DNA of 64,000 nucleotides from Dryomyza anilis. Lineage: Eukaryota; Arthropoda; Insecta; Diptera; Dryomyzidae. Below the pieces are notes generated by a model. The model had not been told where the DNA came from. It did no database searches and saw nothing but the letters and a program-made list of their open reading frames with translations. The position numbers were made by a program, and so were the translations under genes. The stretch is taken from contig OX638135.1 in NCBI GenBank assembly GCA_951804985.1, forward strand, positions 43,476,324 to 43,540,323, given 5' to 3'. This document shows, in pieces, positions 20,807-31,410 of this stretch (the first letter of the stretch is position 1; every line of letters starts with the position of its first letter).

Positions 20807-21350
20807 TGTTACGAAAATTCAGTCTACGGAAAACTGTTCTACGAGTTCGTATCGCTGGATTGTGTACAAAATAAAAACACACTTATATTTGGTTTTAACT
20901 AGTATTATTTCAACTAGTATTAAATAACTTTATTTAATTAAATCAGAACTTAAAGAATAATCACTTATATCAACTGCTGAATTTGTATAATTTAGCTTAA
21001 CAATGTTCACTCACGAGACGCACTAGTTCACTATCAAATCACAACTGAACTGAAGTATCTCAGATGCGGCTCCCTTATATACTGCATGCATCAGTTCGAC
21101 ACGTTTCGACAAGCTTCGACTTGTTTCGACAAGCTTCGACTTGTTTCGAGAACCTTCTACTCGTTTCGTGAATGACGTATATTGGCATCTCATTCGCACT
21201 CATGTGTTTTAATGCGCTGATCTTCCATCTCTTTCTCGCACACTACCTCAGTGCGCTGAATGATCTTCCGTCTCTTTCTAACACATTGCTTAGTGCGCTG
21301 AATTGTCTTGCGTCTCATTTATTATTGTTGAATTACATTTTTTCGTAACA
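20807..21350 (-). repeat. gypsy-2 5' LTR
   Basis: 544 bp with TGTTACGAAAA / TTTTCGTAACA ends. On the minus strand it carries an AATAAA polyadenylation signal near 20930-20920 and the core promoter at about 21040-21085. Confidence 0.92.
21038..21085 (-). promoter_or_regulatory. LTR core promoter: TATA box and initiator
   Basis: On the minus strand GTATATAAGGGAGCC is followed about 28-30 bp later by an insect-type initiator TTCAGTTCAGTTG, the usual TATA-to-start spacing. The same arrangement is kept in the other gypsy LTRs (TATA at about 15861 and 9600). Confidence 0.7.
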
Positions 21351-21352
21351 GT

Positions 21353-21706
21353 ATGTTAACAGTGATTAATGTAAAAGATTTTTCACCAGTAAAGGCAAAA
21401 AATAGTGCAACATACTCTACTTATGTTCAGTGCCCAGCTCAAATAAATGGGCATATTGCAAATTTTTTCGTTTCAACTCGACCAGTCCTGACATCAGTTA
21501 AATCCTCTAGTATACGTTTACCGCCTTCTGACACAGAAGTGTTTCAAGGCGATTATTTAAACTGGCCTTCTTTTCGAGACATTTTTACCGCATGTTCTAT
21601 TGAGTTCGGTAGAAAAACTCTATCATTTCAATCAAAAAACTAGCGGTGAGACAAGGGAAATAGTAAAGAAATCTCCTCTTACCAACGATGGTTTTACGCA
21701 AGCCTG
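21353..21706 (+). pseudogene. BEL/Pao-1 Gag, first part
   Basis: SSSIRLPPSDTEVFQGDYLN and WPSFRDIFTA form the highly typical opening of the BEL/Pao Gag region (DUF1759). The reading then passes a stop (TAG at about 21642) into SGETREIVKKSPLTNDGFTQ, and is cut at 21706 by a 1.65-kb insertion. It continues in register at 23359. The left end abuts the gypsy-2 target duplication, so gypsy-2 landed in this element's leader or gag start. Confidence 0.85.
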
Positions 21707-23358
21707 CACGCTGCAAAAAAAGGGCTCTCCCAAACATAATTTGGCAGGCATGTATGTTTGGAATTTTATGTAAACATAAAATATTATTGACTGATAAATT
21801 ATTTGTAAACAGAGTTGTATTGATACTTAAACAGTGTTGTAATGAGCTCTGACTGACATTATAATATCCCAGAAACATTTTAATGTTGTCCCTTAAAACG
21901 GAGTATGTTCTAATGGAAACAAAATAATTACTACATCCAAACAAAATAAATATTTGAACCGAAACATAATAATAATAATAGTTTGGCGCTACAGTCCTGT
22001 ATAGAACTTCGAACGAGCTCTCTCACAATTTTGAGCTGCGCGTGTTATAGTTGTACTCAAAGTGGTGGGACCTACAGTTTATTGCCGAATCCGAACGGCG
22101 GGTGAGAGCTTTTCATAGGCAATGGTCTTACTCTCGTACGTTTGCCATTTACTGCCGAGAGGTAGCAAGGTATAGAAAAATGTTTCTATGAAAATATGTT
22201 GTTAGCCCCAGTCCAGGCTTGAACCGGGGCCTTTCGGCTCGCAGTCCAACGCACTAACCACTGAGCTACCGCGGACTGGAACGACCTGAATATAAATATG
22301 TTTCCGTTGAAACATATCAGTTGTGTCAGTTCAAAAAGTAGTATGTTTGCATAGAAACATATTTAAATATTTTTGGAAAGAAGTCCTGAAAATAAAATAA
22401 AAAAAAAATGTTGTTTTTTTATTAATTTTTATTAAAAATCTTTAAACATTCACAGTGGGAATTTATAATAATTGAATTCATATACACATTTTTAAATGCA
22501 TTAATAAATAATTAGTTTAAAACTGCAAGTATGAATACACAATTGCACCAGCAGACGCTAAACCAGACGATCCAGGCTCGCTTTATATTTGGTACAGTTA
22601 CAGTTGATCTCAGTACAGCACATAGCGTAGGCAAGGAATTCACGTAAGCTTTTGTAAAAAACATGCCAAATTCTGTTTGAAAATCGACACACAGATTTTT
22701 ATTTGTGGTTTTTTAACATTAGTTTCAGAAATTATATACTGCACTATATTATACTCTGTTACTATTTGTATTTTTTGTAACCCAATTTATATATTTATTT
22801 AATTTACAAATAACAAAATTATTACCTACGCGAACACGTTTTCTCAACGAACAACAAATGACACGTACGCAGACACGTGCCGATCACCGAGTGCCAACTT
22901 CGTATACAAGAAGAATGTTGCAAGAATACACTTAATTAAGTCCAATTTCTTTTTTTTTTGTTTTTAAACATCAATATGTTCAAACGATGTCAAAAGATGG
23001 CGTAGGTAGAAAATGCTGCACAACGTTGCCAACTTCGTCAGTCGATAAATTATCGAATTAAGACGAGCGTTGCGAACATACGTTGTATTTAGATTTGATT
23101 AGCATTTTCTGTGTTTTGAAACATAGTTTTAACCAGAAATAGTTTGTTCAAATGCAATTAAAATTTTATGTTGGTATTGTAACATATTTATGGTAAATTT
23201 GACAGATTCTGCTGGACAATATAATAATGTTTACACGTGAACAAAAATAAATTCAATTTCGATTATAATTTAATTACACTTCATTCCTAATACATGTATG
23301 GTAATTTAGTATTACTTTTTAATTACATTCAAACATATTCAAACAAATCTTTTCTGTG
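21707..23358. mobile_element. 1.65-kb non-coding element inserted in BEL/Pao-1 gag
   Basis: The host reading ...TQA-WQNLRD... is split exactly here. TG is present on both sides (21705-21706 and 23359-23360) as a 2-bp duplication. The ends CACGCTGCAAAAAAAG and CTGTG (complement CACAGAAAAG) form a loose inverted repeat like the CAC-AGAAAA MITEs elsewhere in the window. The interior holds a full SINE (21968-22274) and no gene. Part of it (about 21740-21960 and 22300-22650) recurs in reverse at 29150-29950. Confidence 0.75.
21968..22274 (-). mobile_element. tRNA-derived SINE, copy 1
   Basis: The head, minus strand, has an A box (TAGCTCAGTGG) and B box (GGTTCAAGCC) spaced as in a tRNA, with a GGACTGCGAGCCGAAAGG anticodon-arm-like middle. 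A ~230-bp unrelated body ends in an ATT-repeat tail (TAATAATAATA at 21968). The internal promoter would recruit RNA polymerase III. Confidence 0.9.
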
Positions 23359-24313
23359 TGGCAAAATCTTCGAGACCACTACGAGCGAATTCTCATTAAT
23401 AGCCAGTTAAAAATATTATTCAGTCTTCCAAGCGTGTCCACCGAATCTGATACCGCCATTAAAACTCTTCAGAATACAATAAATAATTGCATTAGCATCT
23501 ACAGTCAATTGACATATCAAACTGGGATTTCATATTTACTTTTGTGTGATCAGCAAGATTTCCAGAAGCAACACTTTATCTCTGGGAGCAATCACTTAAT
23601 AATAAATCGCAAAATCCAAAATGGAGTGATATGGATAGTTTTTTGACCACAAGATTCCAAACATTGGAAACCGTTTAGGACATCAGAACATCTCAATGTT
23701 CTTATCTAGTGCTAACAAGCCTAACACACACTACAAAATTTAAAATAAAAAACTAAATTCATTTCATAATAATGTAACTCAGCCCTATTGTAAACTATGT
23801 AAGGGTGCTCATAGTATTCGTAATTGCCCAAAATTTATACAAATGGATGTAAACGAAAGATTTTCAAATCTCCTGAAATTACATATTTGCATTAATTTAT
23901 TGGCATCATCTGATATGGTTTCGGAATGCAGAAGCAACTATGTTTGCTTTAAATGCAAGAAAAAGCATAATACTTTACTGCATCGTGAGTTCAATCCTCT
24001 TATTGTGCAACCATCTTTGAGCTCATGCCCAATTCAGTCTTCACCACGAGCTTCCTACTCAACGCAAATACAGTCTACTGAATGTTCTACATTTACCGAT
24101 TCCAATTCTATTGGAAACGTCCAACCATGCTTTGCCTCCGACTCTAAGAATGTTCTTTTAGGCAACGCGATGGTTCATGTCTACCACTTAGGTGTCGTGT
24201 ATATCGCTCGCGCTTTAATTGATTCAGGTTCTGAAGGAACCTTCATTTCAGAACGCCTTCAAAGAATTTTGAGTTTGGCACTTTCTTGCCAGAGGCTTCA
24301 CGGGATCGTTTAG
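23359..24313 (+). pseudogene. BEL/Pao-1 Gag (zinc knuckles) and protease
   Basis: Gag resumes as WQNLRDHYERILINSQLKIL and LPSVSTESDTAIKTLQ, loses frame near 23645, and continues with CKLCKGAHSIRNCPKF and CRSNYVCFKCKKKHNTLLH (23790-23990), the Cys/His clusters of BEL/Pao Gag. VLLGNAMVHVYHLG and ALIDSGSEGTFISERLQRIL (24150-24290) form the aspartic protease with catalytic D-S-G. A frameshift at about 24290-24313 leads into the pre-RT region. The protein would assemble and mature the particle. Confidence 0.88.
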
Positions 24314-25032
24314 TATAAGAAGTAAAAAGCAGTCAATTGAAAACCAACCTGTTGAAGCACAAATATCCGGATTGAACGATTATATTTCAGCTCGTACTAA
24401 TCGTATATGTTCATTTTTACTTGGTTCACCTATAAACTCTCAGACACATATTGTATCTGATCTAATTGTACCAAAACTCAGGGGCAACTAACATACTTTT
24501 TCGATCGAATCAACCATTCATAACAAATTACCGTCTCTTCGTCTTGCTGATCCTAAATTTTAAAAATGTGCTCATATTTATATACTTATTGGCGGCGATT
24601 TGTACCCAACAATCATCTTAGACGGCATTAAACGGAATGTGTTGTCTTCTGTTATTGCTCAAAAGACTATTTTTGGATGGATTATCACCGGACCCATTAA
24701 TAAAAAACTATCTTCTCCTACGAAAACTACAGTTTCGTATTTTAATGAAGTATCCCTAGTCCAGCAAATATCTAAGTTTTGGGAGATAGAAGAACTCCCA
24801 CATAAACCCAATATGTCTACCTCTTATATTGCATGTGAAGAGCTATACAATAAAACTACTTCTCGTATTTAAGATGGACGTTATATTGTTTCACTTTCTT
24901 TTGTAAGCTCTTTATATGAAGAATTACATCTCAGGCATTCTCGAAATAATGTATTAAATCAATTCATTCGAAATGAAAAAAAAACTTGGCATGTAATTAG
25001 AATTGAAAACTAAATATGATCACGTGTTAGAA
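24314..25032 (+). pseudogene. BEL/Pao-1 pre-RT and RT start
   Basis: Diagnostic BEL blocks follow one another: LIGGDLYPTIILDGIKRNVL, QKTIFGWIITGPI, ISKFWEIEELPHK, CEELYNKTTSR and DGRYIVSLSF. Stops occur at about 24490, 24560 and 24870. The reading reaches KYDHVLE at 25032, where SINE copy 2 interrupts; EYLKLDHI resumes beyond it. Confidence 0.88.
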
Positions 25033-25353
25033 AAATAATGTATCCGGTAGCTCAGTGGTTAGTGCGTTGGACTGCGAGCCGAAAGGTCCCCGGTTCAAGC
25101 CTGGACTGGGGCTAACAACATCTTTTCATAGAAACATTTTTCTATATCGCGCTACCTCTCGGCAGTAAATAACAAACCTACGACAGTAAAATATTGCCTA
25201 TGAAAATCTTTCACCCGCCGTTCAGATTCGGCAATAAAATGTAGGTCCCACCACTTTAAGTACAAATATAACACGCACAGCTCAAAATGGTGAGAGAGCT
25301 CGGCCTCTGTTCTTATAGGACTGCAGTGCCAAACTATTATTATTATATTAGAA
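25033..25353 (+). mobile_element. tRNA-derived SINE, copy 2, in BEL/Pao-1 RT
   Basis: TTAGAA is duplicated at 25027-25032 and 25348-25353, and the interrupted codons read VLE-EYLKLD across it. The A box (TAGCTCAGTGG) and B box (GGTTCAAGCC) are intact. Eleven extra bases (AAATAATGTAT) precede the tRNA-like head. The same insertion is present in reverse at 55075-55381, so it predates the large inverted duplication. Confidence 0.9.
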
Positions 25354-27199
25354 GAATATTTAAAGCTTGATCATATACTAGTTTATACTCCAAAATTCCA
25401 ATATAATCCGATGCACTTTTATACTCCACATCATGCTTTTTTTTAACCGGAGAGTACTTCTACAAAAGTCAGGGTAGTGTTTAATGCTTCGAATCCGACT
25501 TCAAGCGGATTAAGCCTAAATGACATATTGCACATGACATATCCATACAAAATGATTTAACAATGTTAATTATAAAATGGCGTTTTTGTATATATGTTTT
25601 CAATGGCGATATTACTAATATGTATCGACAGATATTAGTGCATCCACAACATAATCCCTTCCAAAGGATTCTTTATCACAAATCCCCAACAGACATAAAA
25701 TTCTTTTAGCTACGAATGTCTTGCGAAACTATATGTATGTAGATGATGTTTTAGTTTGATCTCACGATGTGCCATCAGCAGTAAAAGCCAGGAAAGAACT
25801 CGCCGATGCTGGACATCGAATTCTTAGAATATTTTAGAAGGTCTACCTCGAGACCATTTACACAATCAAGACTTTCTTTGTTTGGAGGATGCAAGCACTG
25901 CAAAACATTGGGAATTCGATGGAATACAGTTTCCGATACCTTGTATTTTACTGGTCAATCTATTCCAGTAAAGTCGTCATTCACAATCAGTAATTATCAG
26001 TAATTGCAAAATTATTTGATCCTGCAGGGTGGTTAGCCCCAGTGATTGTAATTGCAAAAATTTTAATGCAAGACATATGGCTTGATAAAATAGATTGGGA
26101 CAAAATTCTGTCTCCCCAAAATTCCATGGTTTTATCAACCTAATTAAAATTCCTCGTTTGGTAAATTAGCTCCTGTTAAAACCGTGTCATTGCCCTGTTT
26201 GGAGCTTTGCTTCTATCAGAAATGACTGAAACCTTATTACCTCAGCTCGAAACAGCAGGTAAATATATATTCTTTTGGAATGATTGTTGATTGTTTTAGC
26301 CTGGATAAAAATGTCTTCTTGTACCTGGTCCACATATGTCGCTAATAGAGTTTTAAAAATTGTAGAAAAGTTAGAAATTCTCACTGGCTACATGTGAAAT
26401 CGTAGGATAACCCAGCTGATCTTGGCAGCCGTGGAATTTCACCACAAGATTTAACAACTAGTTTAATATGGTGGCATGGCCCATCTTGGCTAAAACTAGA
26501 AGATTCTAAATGGGAAAGTATAACACATGAATATAATGTTAATACTATCTTAGAAATGAAGCCAATTAAAGCAAATTTCGTATTTTCAACGCTTACTATG
26601 ATATTTTAGAACGCTTTTCATGTCTCGCACGAGCATGGCGTGTACTAGCTTACGAATTTCGATTTTGAAACCAATAAAAGGTTAAACATGAATCGACAGT
26701 ACCAATCTCATGATTTGACAAACCAAGAGATAACATTTATCCAATCTCGCCTCATGGTAATTTTTTAATATAAGCCTTGTTAGATAAAATGCACATTCCA
26801 GCAAAAGTTAATTGGTCCCCCTATTCCATATTTGGATTCACAATTTATTTTATGAAGTAATGGACACCTTGTGAATTGCATTCTACTGTATTTCAATGAA
26901 ACTCACCCTATTTTGCTCCCTTACAATTGTCAGCTGACTCTTTTGACCTAGTTCACACATAAAATATCACTACGTGGACGAATCTCTTTAGTACTTAGAC
27001 TCATGCGTCGACAATATTGGATTCCAAAACGTCTATTCCAAAAAAACTATAATACACAACTGTAAGATATGCATAATTGAACAGCAAACTCAAATCATGG
27101 CAAATTCGTGGACTTCAAAGGCCCTTTTGATATAAAATAATTTAAAGGGCGTAATTGCCGTATTTCAAAAGGGTACGTATGCATATTTGTATGTAGTAA
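25354..27199 (+). pseudogene. BEL/Pao-1 RT, RNase H and integrase start
   Basis: RT blocks: VRVVFNASNPTSSGLSLND, then NMYRQILVHPQHNPFQRI in frameshifted form, then NYMYVDDVLV with the catalytic YVDD (25730-25760). DPAGWLAPVIVIAKILMQD marks the RT end. NPADLGSRGISPQDLTTS and WWHGPSWLKLEDSKW mark the RNase H/linker, and VDFKGPFDI with KGYVCIFVCS the integrase core start. The last is cut by a SINE fragment at 27200. Two internal deletions relative to the reverse copy (near 25695 and 25805) remove the TVTFGVNCTPYLAI and SAGFDLRKWTSN blocks. It is full of stops. Confidence 0.88.
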
Positions 27200-27285
27200 A
27201 CATATAACACGCCAGCTCAAAATGGTGAGAGAGCTCGGCCAAAGTTCTATACAGGACTGTAGCGCCAAACTATTATTATTATTAC
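27200..27285 (+). mobile_element. SINE 3' fragment
   Basis: Only the last ~85 bp of the SINE remain (CACGCCAGCTCAAAATGG, GAGAGAGCTCGGCC, tail ATTATTATTATT). It joins two different BEL/Pao fragments. The junction is mirrored at 53034-53120. Confidence 0.85.
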
Positions 27286-27950
27286 AAACTATCGTATCTG
27301 TAAACGTCATCACTCCTTGACTAGTTGCTTTAAATTTGAAAAACGTCTGAGAGCCGTTTTGATACATAAATATTGTTCAAATTGTCTCGCATATTCTCAC
27401 GCTTCAAAAGATTGCAAAAGTGAATCACGATTTGGTTATTGTAATAAAAACTTGCGCGCACGCGATACGAACAATCCTCACAACAATCAATACGATGCTG
27501 ACAATCAAGATGTAGTAGCTCCTATCATATCAATGCAGCAAACAAGTACATTGATCCCAACTGCAATCATAAAAATTAAAATAGCTGAAAAAATATATTA
27601 TGAAAGTGCTATAATTGATCCCTGTTGCGAATACAACTAAAAATACAAACAACTAGGTTTGGCGATGATAGATTTTGCAACTTAAATATTTGCGCTCGAT
27701 TTGATTTAACAGTTCAAATAAACATAAATGCCAAGGAAACCAAGGTTCACTACTTAACGCCAGAACGATTGGTTAATGAAAACGTAGCTTCTCATTTTAT
27801 AACATTATATTAGCAGATAAAAAATTTTACCAACCCCCTTTCTACGATGGGGACTATTGCCACATATACGTGACCTTCCGATAGTCCAAAATACAGTTTT
27901 TGGATATATTATATCCGGTCCAGTAAGTCTCTAAAGTGTAAACATACAAA
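27286..27950 (+). pseudogene. BEL/Pao-2 fragment: Gag knuckle, protease, pre-RT
   Basis: CKRHHSLTSCFKFEKRLRAV and KYCSNCLAYSHASKDCKSES are a Gag Cys/His region different from BEL/Pao-1. TLIPTAIIKIKIAEKIYYES ends in AIIDPC, an aspartic protease-like site with the DPC variant. TTRFGDDRFCNLNICARFDL, LTPERLVNENVASHFITLY and FGYIISGPV are pre-RT blocks. Frame is lost at about 27625 and 27813. This is a second BEL-type lineage with only its first third present. Confidence 0.78.
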
Positions 27951-28329
27951 TTTATTGCTAATATTTATCTTTATATACATAAACACGTTACTGAATATTT
28001 AATACCTACACGAATTATATTATAGATTGATTTTGTATCTATTAAAATACTATTAATGAATTGTAATTATATCTAATTTAAGTATATATTACGCAACATG
28101 TATTTTAATTAAACTGTATGTACTTTAAACGCGGGTTGCAGTAATACTGCAACGGCGGCGGCGATGTATACGCCAACATACATGTCAGTTAAAATAAATG
28201 GTAGCATAATAATTCTTTTGATACAGTGGCTTAATTCTAATTTATCACTGCTTGAATTGTGGTCACTTAGATCTCGTTCCATACTTTTTCAACTTTGTAT
28301 GCAGTAAGACCTATTTTTTAATTTGGTAA

Positions 28330-28695
28330 TAAGGAGTTTATAAAACCGAATCAAACCCAATATTTTTATTATGTTCGCTGCCTGAAAATATAACTAAATA
28401 TTTTCCAATTTATTTTTGATTTATTTTATTTTGTCTGGTTTCGCGAGAAAAATCATCTCAAGAAATCCCCCAGGAATTAAATCACCCATTTTATCAAACA
28501 GATGCAAACACCATTCCAACCGAGAACAGAAGAAAATAATAAAATTGAAATAATAAATAAAATAAGATAAATAAAAAATATTTGTATGAAAATGTCATCA
28601 ATGCTTTGCAGGCCGAAAATGCTATCGGTCATCGATGTTTCTGAACTGACATAGGGGAATCAGTGAGGAATTATTGGTGACATTTCTTGCTGGGG
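28330..28695. repeat. Dispersed repeat and long-TIR family fragment
   Basis: 28335-28510 repeats 14020-14160. 28509-28690 is a fragment of the family called D below (CATTCCAACCGAGAA, GCTATCGGTCATCGATG, ATAGGGGAATCAGTG, TTCTTGCTGGGG). It carries the uninterrupted target of the hAT insertion at 56460-59110. From 27951 to 28330 and 28696 to 29149 no gene is seen. Confidence 0.75.
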
Positions 28696-29149
28696 TAATG
28701 AGAACATGATATTGAAATGATTTTAATTTGTATTGTATTAACAAATATATTTTTAAAAATAAGTTTTTGTAAAAATTGTATTGGCGAGTCCTACCACGAT
28801 ATGCATATTGTAGAAAATGCTTTTCTTATTTTATATAAATAAATAGTTACAGATTTAAACGAATATAAAACATAACGAAATGTACTAACTCCTGAAATGG
28901 ATTAGGCCCTAATCCTTCTTTATACTATCGTACCTTTAGCAACTTCGGTCCAAAAACCTACAATCACCTCTGTGTTGCTGTTCAAGGAAAAGTTATACAA
29001 TATAAAAAGTTTAATTTCAATTAAATTTATATTATAAAAAGTCTCTGTGTCGAAACTAAAAACCCATCAAAAAACCCACTGTCCATCGTACAATTTTTTA
29101 TTTTTTAAACTTTCACCAGATTTAGCGGGAAACCCACCAAGTTGGCATC

Positions 29150-29950
29150 ACTGGTACTCAGACAAAATGTGACTGTACCAAATACAAAGCGAGCATTCAT
29201 TGATGCTGTCACTAGTATGTAATTGCAGTTTTAAATTAATTATTTATTTATGCATTTAAAAATTTGTAAATGAATTAAAATATTATTAATTACCACCGTG
29301 CATTTTTAAAGATTTTTAATAATAATTTCTTTCCAAAAATATTTAAACATACTACTTTTTGAACTGAAACAACTGATATGTTTCTCTGGAAACATATTTA
29401 TATTCTGGTCGTTCAAAATCATGTTTAATTTTAAACATATTTATATTTCTGTTCAAATATTTATTTTGTTTGGATTTAGTAATTATTATGTTTCCATTAG
29501 AACTTGCACCGTTTTAATGTGCAACATTAAAATGTTTCCGTGCTATAATAATGTAAGTCAGAGCTCATTACAAAACTGTTCAAGTTTCAATAAAACCCTG
29601 TTTACTGCCTGAACAGAATGCGGACGTCGGACGGCGAGCGTCAACTGAGAGGACACCCAAAATAAGAACGAACGACGGCGAGCGGCGAACGAACTTTAAA
29701 AATGTAAACAAAAATAAAAATATATATAAAATATATTCACAAATTCCCTTGAAATTTTCAAAAAATATGACAGCATTGCTTGAGAGCGCCGCCGGCCGTT
29801 GAGAGAAAAATAAAATAGATATTATTCTTGAGTCGGAAAATTTGTTGTTTTCCATGTTCGAACTCGCCGCCAGCATTCTGTTCAGGCAGTTACAAATGAT
29901 TTATCAGTCATATATATATTATGTATACATAAATTTCCAAACATAATATA
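29150..29950 (-). repeat. Reverse relative of the 21.7-23.4-kb element
   Basis: GTACCAAATACAAAGCGAGC, AACTGATATGTTTC, ATTATATTCTGGTCGTTC-like and CAGAGCTCATTACAAAACTG recur in reverse at 21740-22620. The copy here lacks the SINE of the first but contains a Harbinger-type MITE (29605-29889). Confidence 0.7.
29605..29889. mobile_element. 285-bp Harbinger-type MITE
   Basis: Perfect 17-bp inverted repeats CTGCCTGAACAGAATGC (29605-29621, 29873-29889) are flanked by TTA on each side (29602-29604, 29890-29892). The related sequence at 21790-21810 has the empty site with a single TTA (CTGTTTACAAATAATTT on the minus strand). The interior is GC-rich for this window and contains AGCGCCGCCGGCCGTTGAG. 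Confidence 0.9.
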
Positions 29951-30099
29951 AATAATATAACCTAATTTTTAAAGTATAAATGAAATAATTATTTCAATTG
30001 TTTAATACTTAATGTATTTTTGTGATTTACATCGTATATTCGTTATAAAAAATGTGTGTATATTAAAATTGATAAATTTTTTCCTTTTTAAATGTTAAA

Positions 30100-30769
30100 A
30101 ATTTTAATTTCGGAAAAGTAAAATCCGAAACCGGTTTCGTTTTTTTTTTAAATCAACAAATCGAAAACCGGTTTTTTGAAAGTGCCGGTTTTTTTGTACA
30201 TCACTAATATTTGGAATTAAAAAATATTTCGTGACGTATTATTGTGTTTAGAATTAAGTTTTTAACTTAGAAATTGAGATATTTCATTTTAAATTGAGAT
30301 TGGGATTTTACAATTGATATTAAAAAATGTCAAATACAATTTAGATTTTACCATTTAAAATTCAGAAAATTTCAAATAGAATCGAGATTTTTAATTTGAA
30401 ATAAACAAATTGAATTGAAATTAAGGAATTTGCAAAAGATATTGAGATTTTCCTCATGAAATTTGTAACAAATAAAATGGAAATAACAAAGAAGTTTAAT
30501 ATTATTTAAATATTTTTTCTCACGGCGACGATACATACATAAATCGTTTAATAATGAAAATAAATGGGAACCGGTTTCGATTTTATAGCCAGCATCGGAC
30601 CACTTTTAAAATGTTTATGTGTGACCTATAAAAGAATCCTAATAATTTTTTATGTTGGAACCGAAATCGCTATTTTAAAAAGTCTTGACTCCAGAATCGG
30701 AACCGTTACCCCAAATGGTTTTAGTCACTGAAATCATTTGTAATTTTCTCAATTTAAATTTTGATAACC
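30100..30769. other. AT-rich interval with repeated ACCGGTTT/GGTTCCGAT motifs
   Basis: No gene. Short GAAACCGGTTTCG and GAACCGGTTTCGATT phrases occur at 30125, 30160 and 30570. The interval is mirrored at 47251-49060. Confidence 0.55.
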
Positions 30770-31410
30770 CAGCAGGAAATGACATCATTAACGACAAGAT
30801 GATCAATGAAGAATCGAGGACATTTGGAAAATTTGTCGTTGATAAATATGTCTACAACAATTTCATAAAGGAAATTGCATTAAAGATGTCATAGACAATA
30901 TGTCATATATCAATGACATTGTCAAAATCCGTCAATTATGAAATTTTATTGATAAAAATTAACATTCACGTGACATGCCCCTAAAGGTATGCATTATTTA
31001 CGTTGTGAAATGCAATGTGGAATGCATACAACATACGTCTGCGGGAAGCATTTAGGCGTAAAACTGAAATTTTGTCTTCGATGTCACCGTGCCGCGAAAG
31101 TATACATACCATTCCAACCGAGAAGGAAATAAAAAAATTGAAATAATAAATAGAATAAGATAACAAAAAAAAAAACCATAAATTAAAAAAATAAATAAAA
31201 TAATAATAAAAAATATTTTTATTACTAAAAAAAAAAAAAGTTTGTGACTTCCTTGATGAATGACGTGTATGACATCGTTAATGGTACATCATGCATGAAT
31301 CGGAGGATATTTGTATGAAAATGTCATCAATGCTTTGCAGGGCGAAAATGCAAGTGGTCATCGATATTTCTGACCTGACATAGGGGAATCATTGGTGACA
31401 TTTCCTGCTG
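30770..31410. mobile_element. D-family element with CAGCAGGAAATG inverted ends
   Basis: CAGCAGGAAATGACATC at 30770 and the complement of CAGCAGGAAATGTCACC at 31394-31410 bound a 641-bp AT-rich, non-coding unit. Other copies (full, split or partial) are at 28.5, 31.7-34.7, 41.6, 46.0, 46.3-47.25, 49.9 and 56.3/59.1 kb. Superfamily unresolved. Confidence 0.75.

Larger units (their letters stand above)
15593..21350 (-). mobile_element. gypsy-2: full-structure Ty3/Gypsy element with 4-bp TSD
   Basis: Two LTRs (15593-16139 and 20807-21350) begin TGTTACGAAAA and end TTTTCGTAACA. The 4-bp GTAT is duplicated at 15589-15592 and 21351-21354. Internal order on the minus strand is PBS, gag, protease/RT/RNase H, integrase, PPT. 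The PBS reads TGGTGTCAGAAGTGGGATT, complementary to the 3' end of tRNA-Leu; a Leu primer suggests the mdg3/micropia side of the Gypsy family. No env gene is seen. Coding capacity is damaged by frameshifts and two clean deletions (gag-protease junction and integrase core), so it is non-autonomous. It sits just upstream of, and probably within, a BEL/Pao element. Confidence 0.93.

Noticed and set aside
27095..27367. 90-codon minus-strand frame, matched by one at 52955-53233 on plus
   Set aside because: Conserved only because both lie antisense to duplicated BEL/Pao and SINE sequence.
30685..30894. 69-codon frame spanning the start of a D-family element
   Set aside because: It crosses a transposon boundary and its mirror copy at 47.2 kb is not open.
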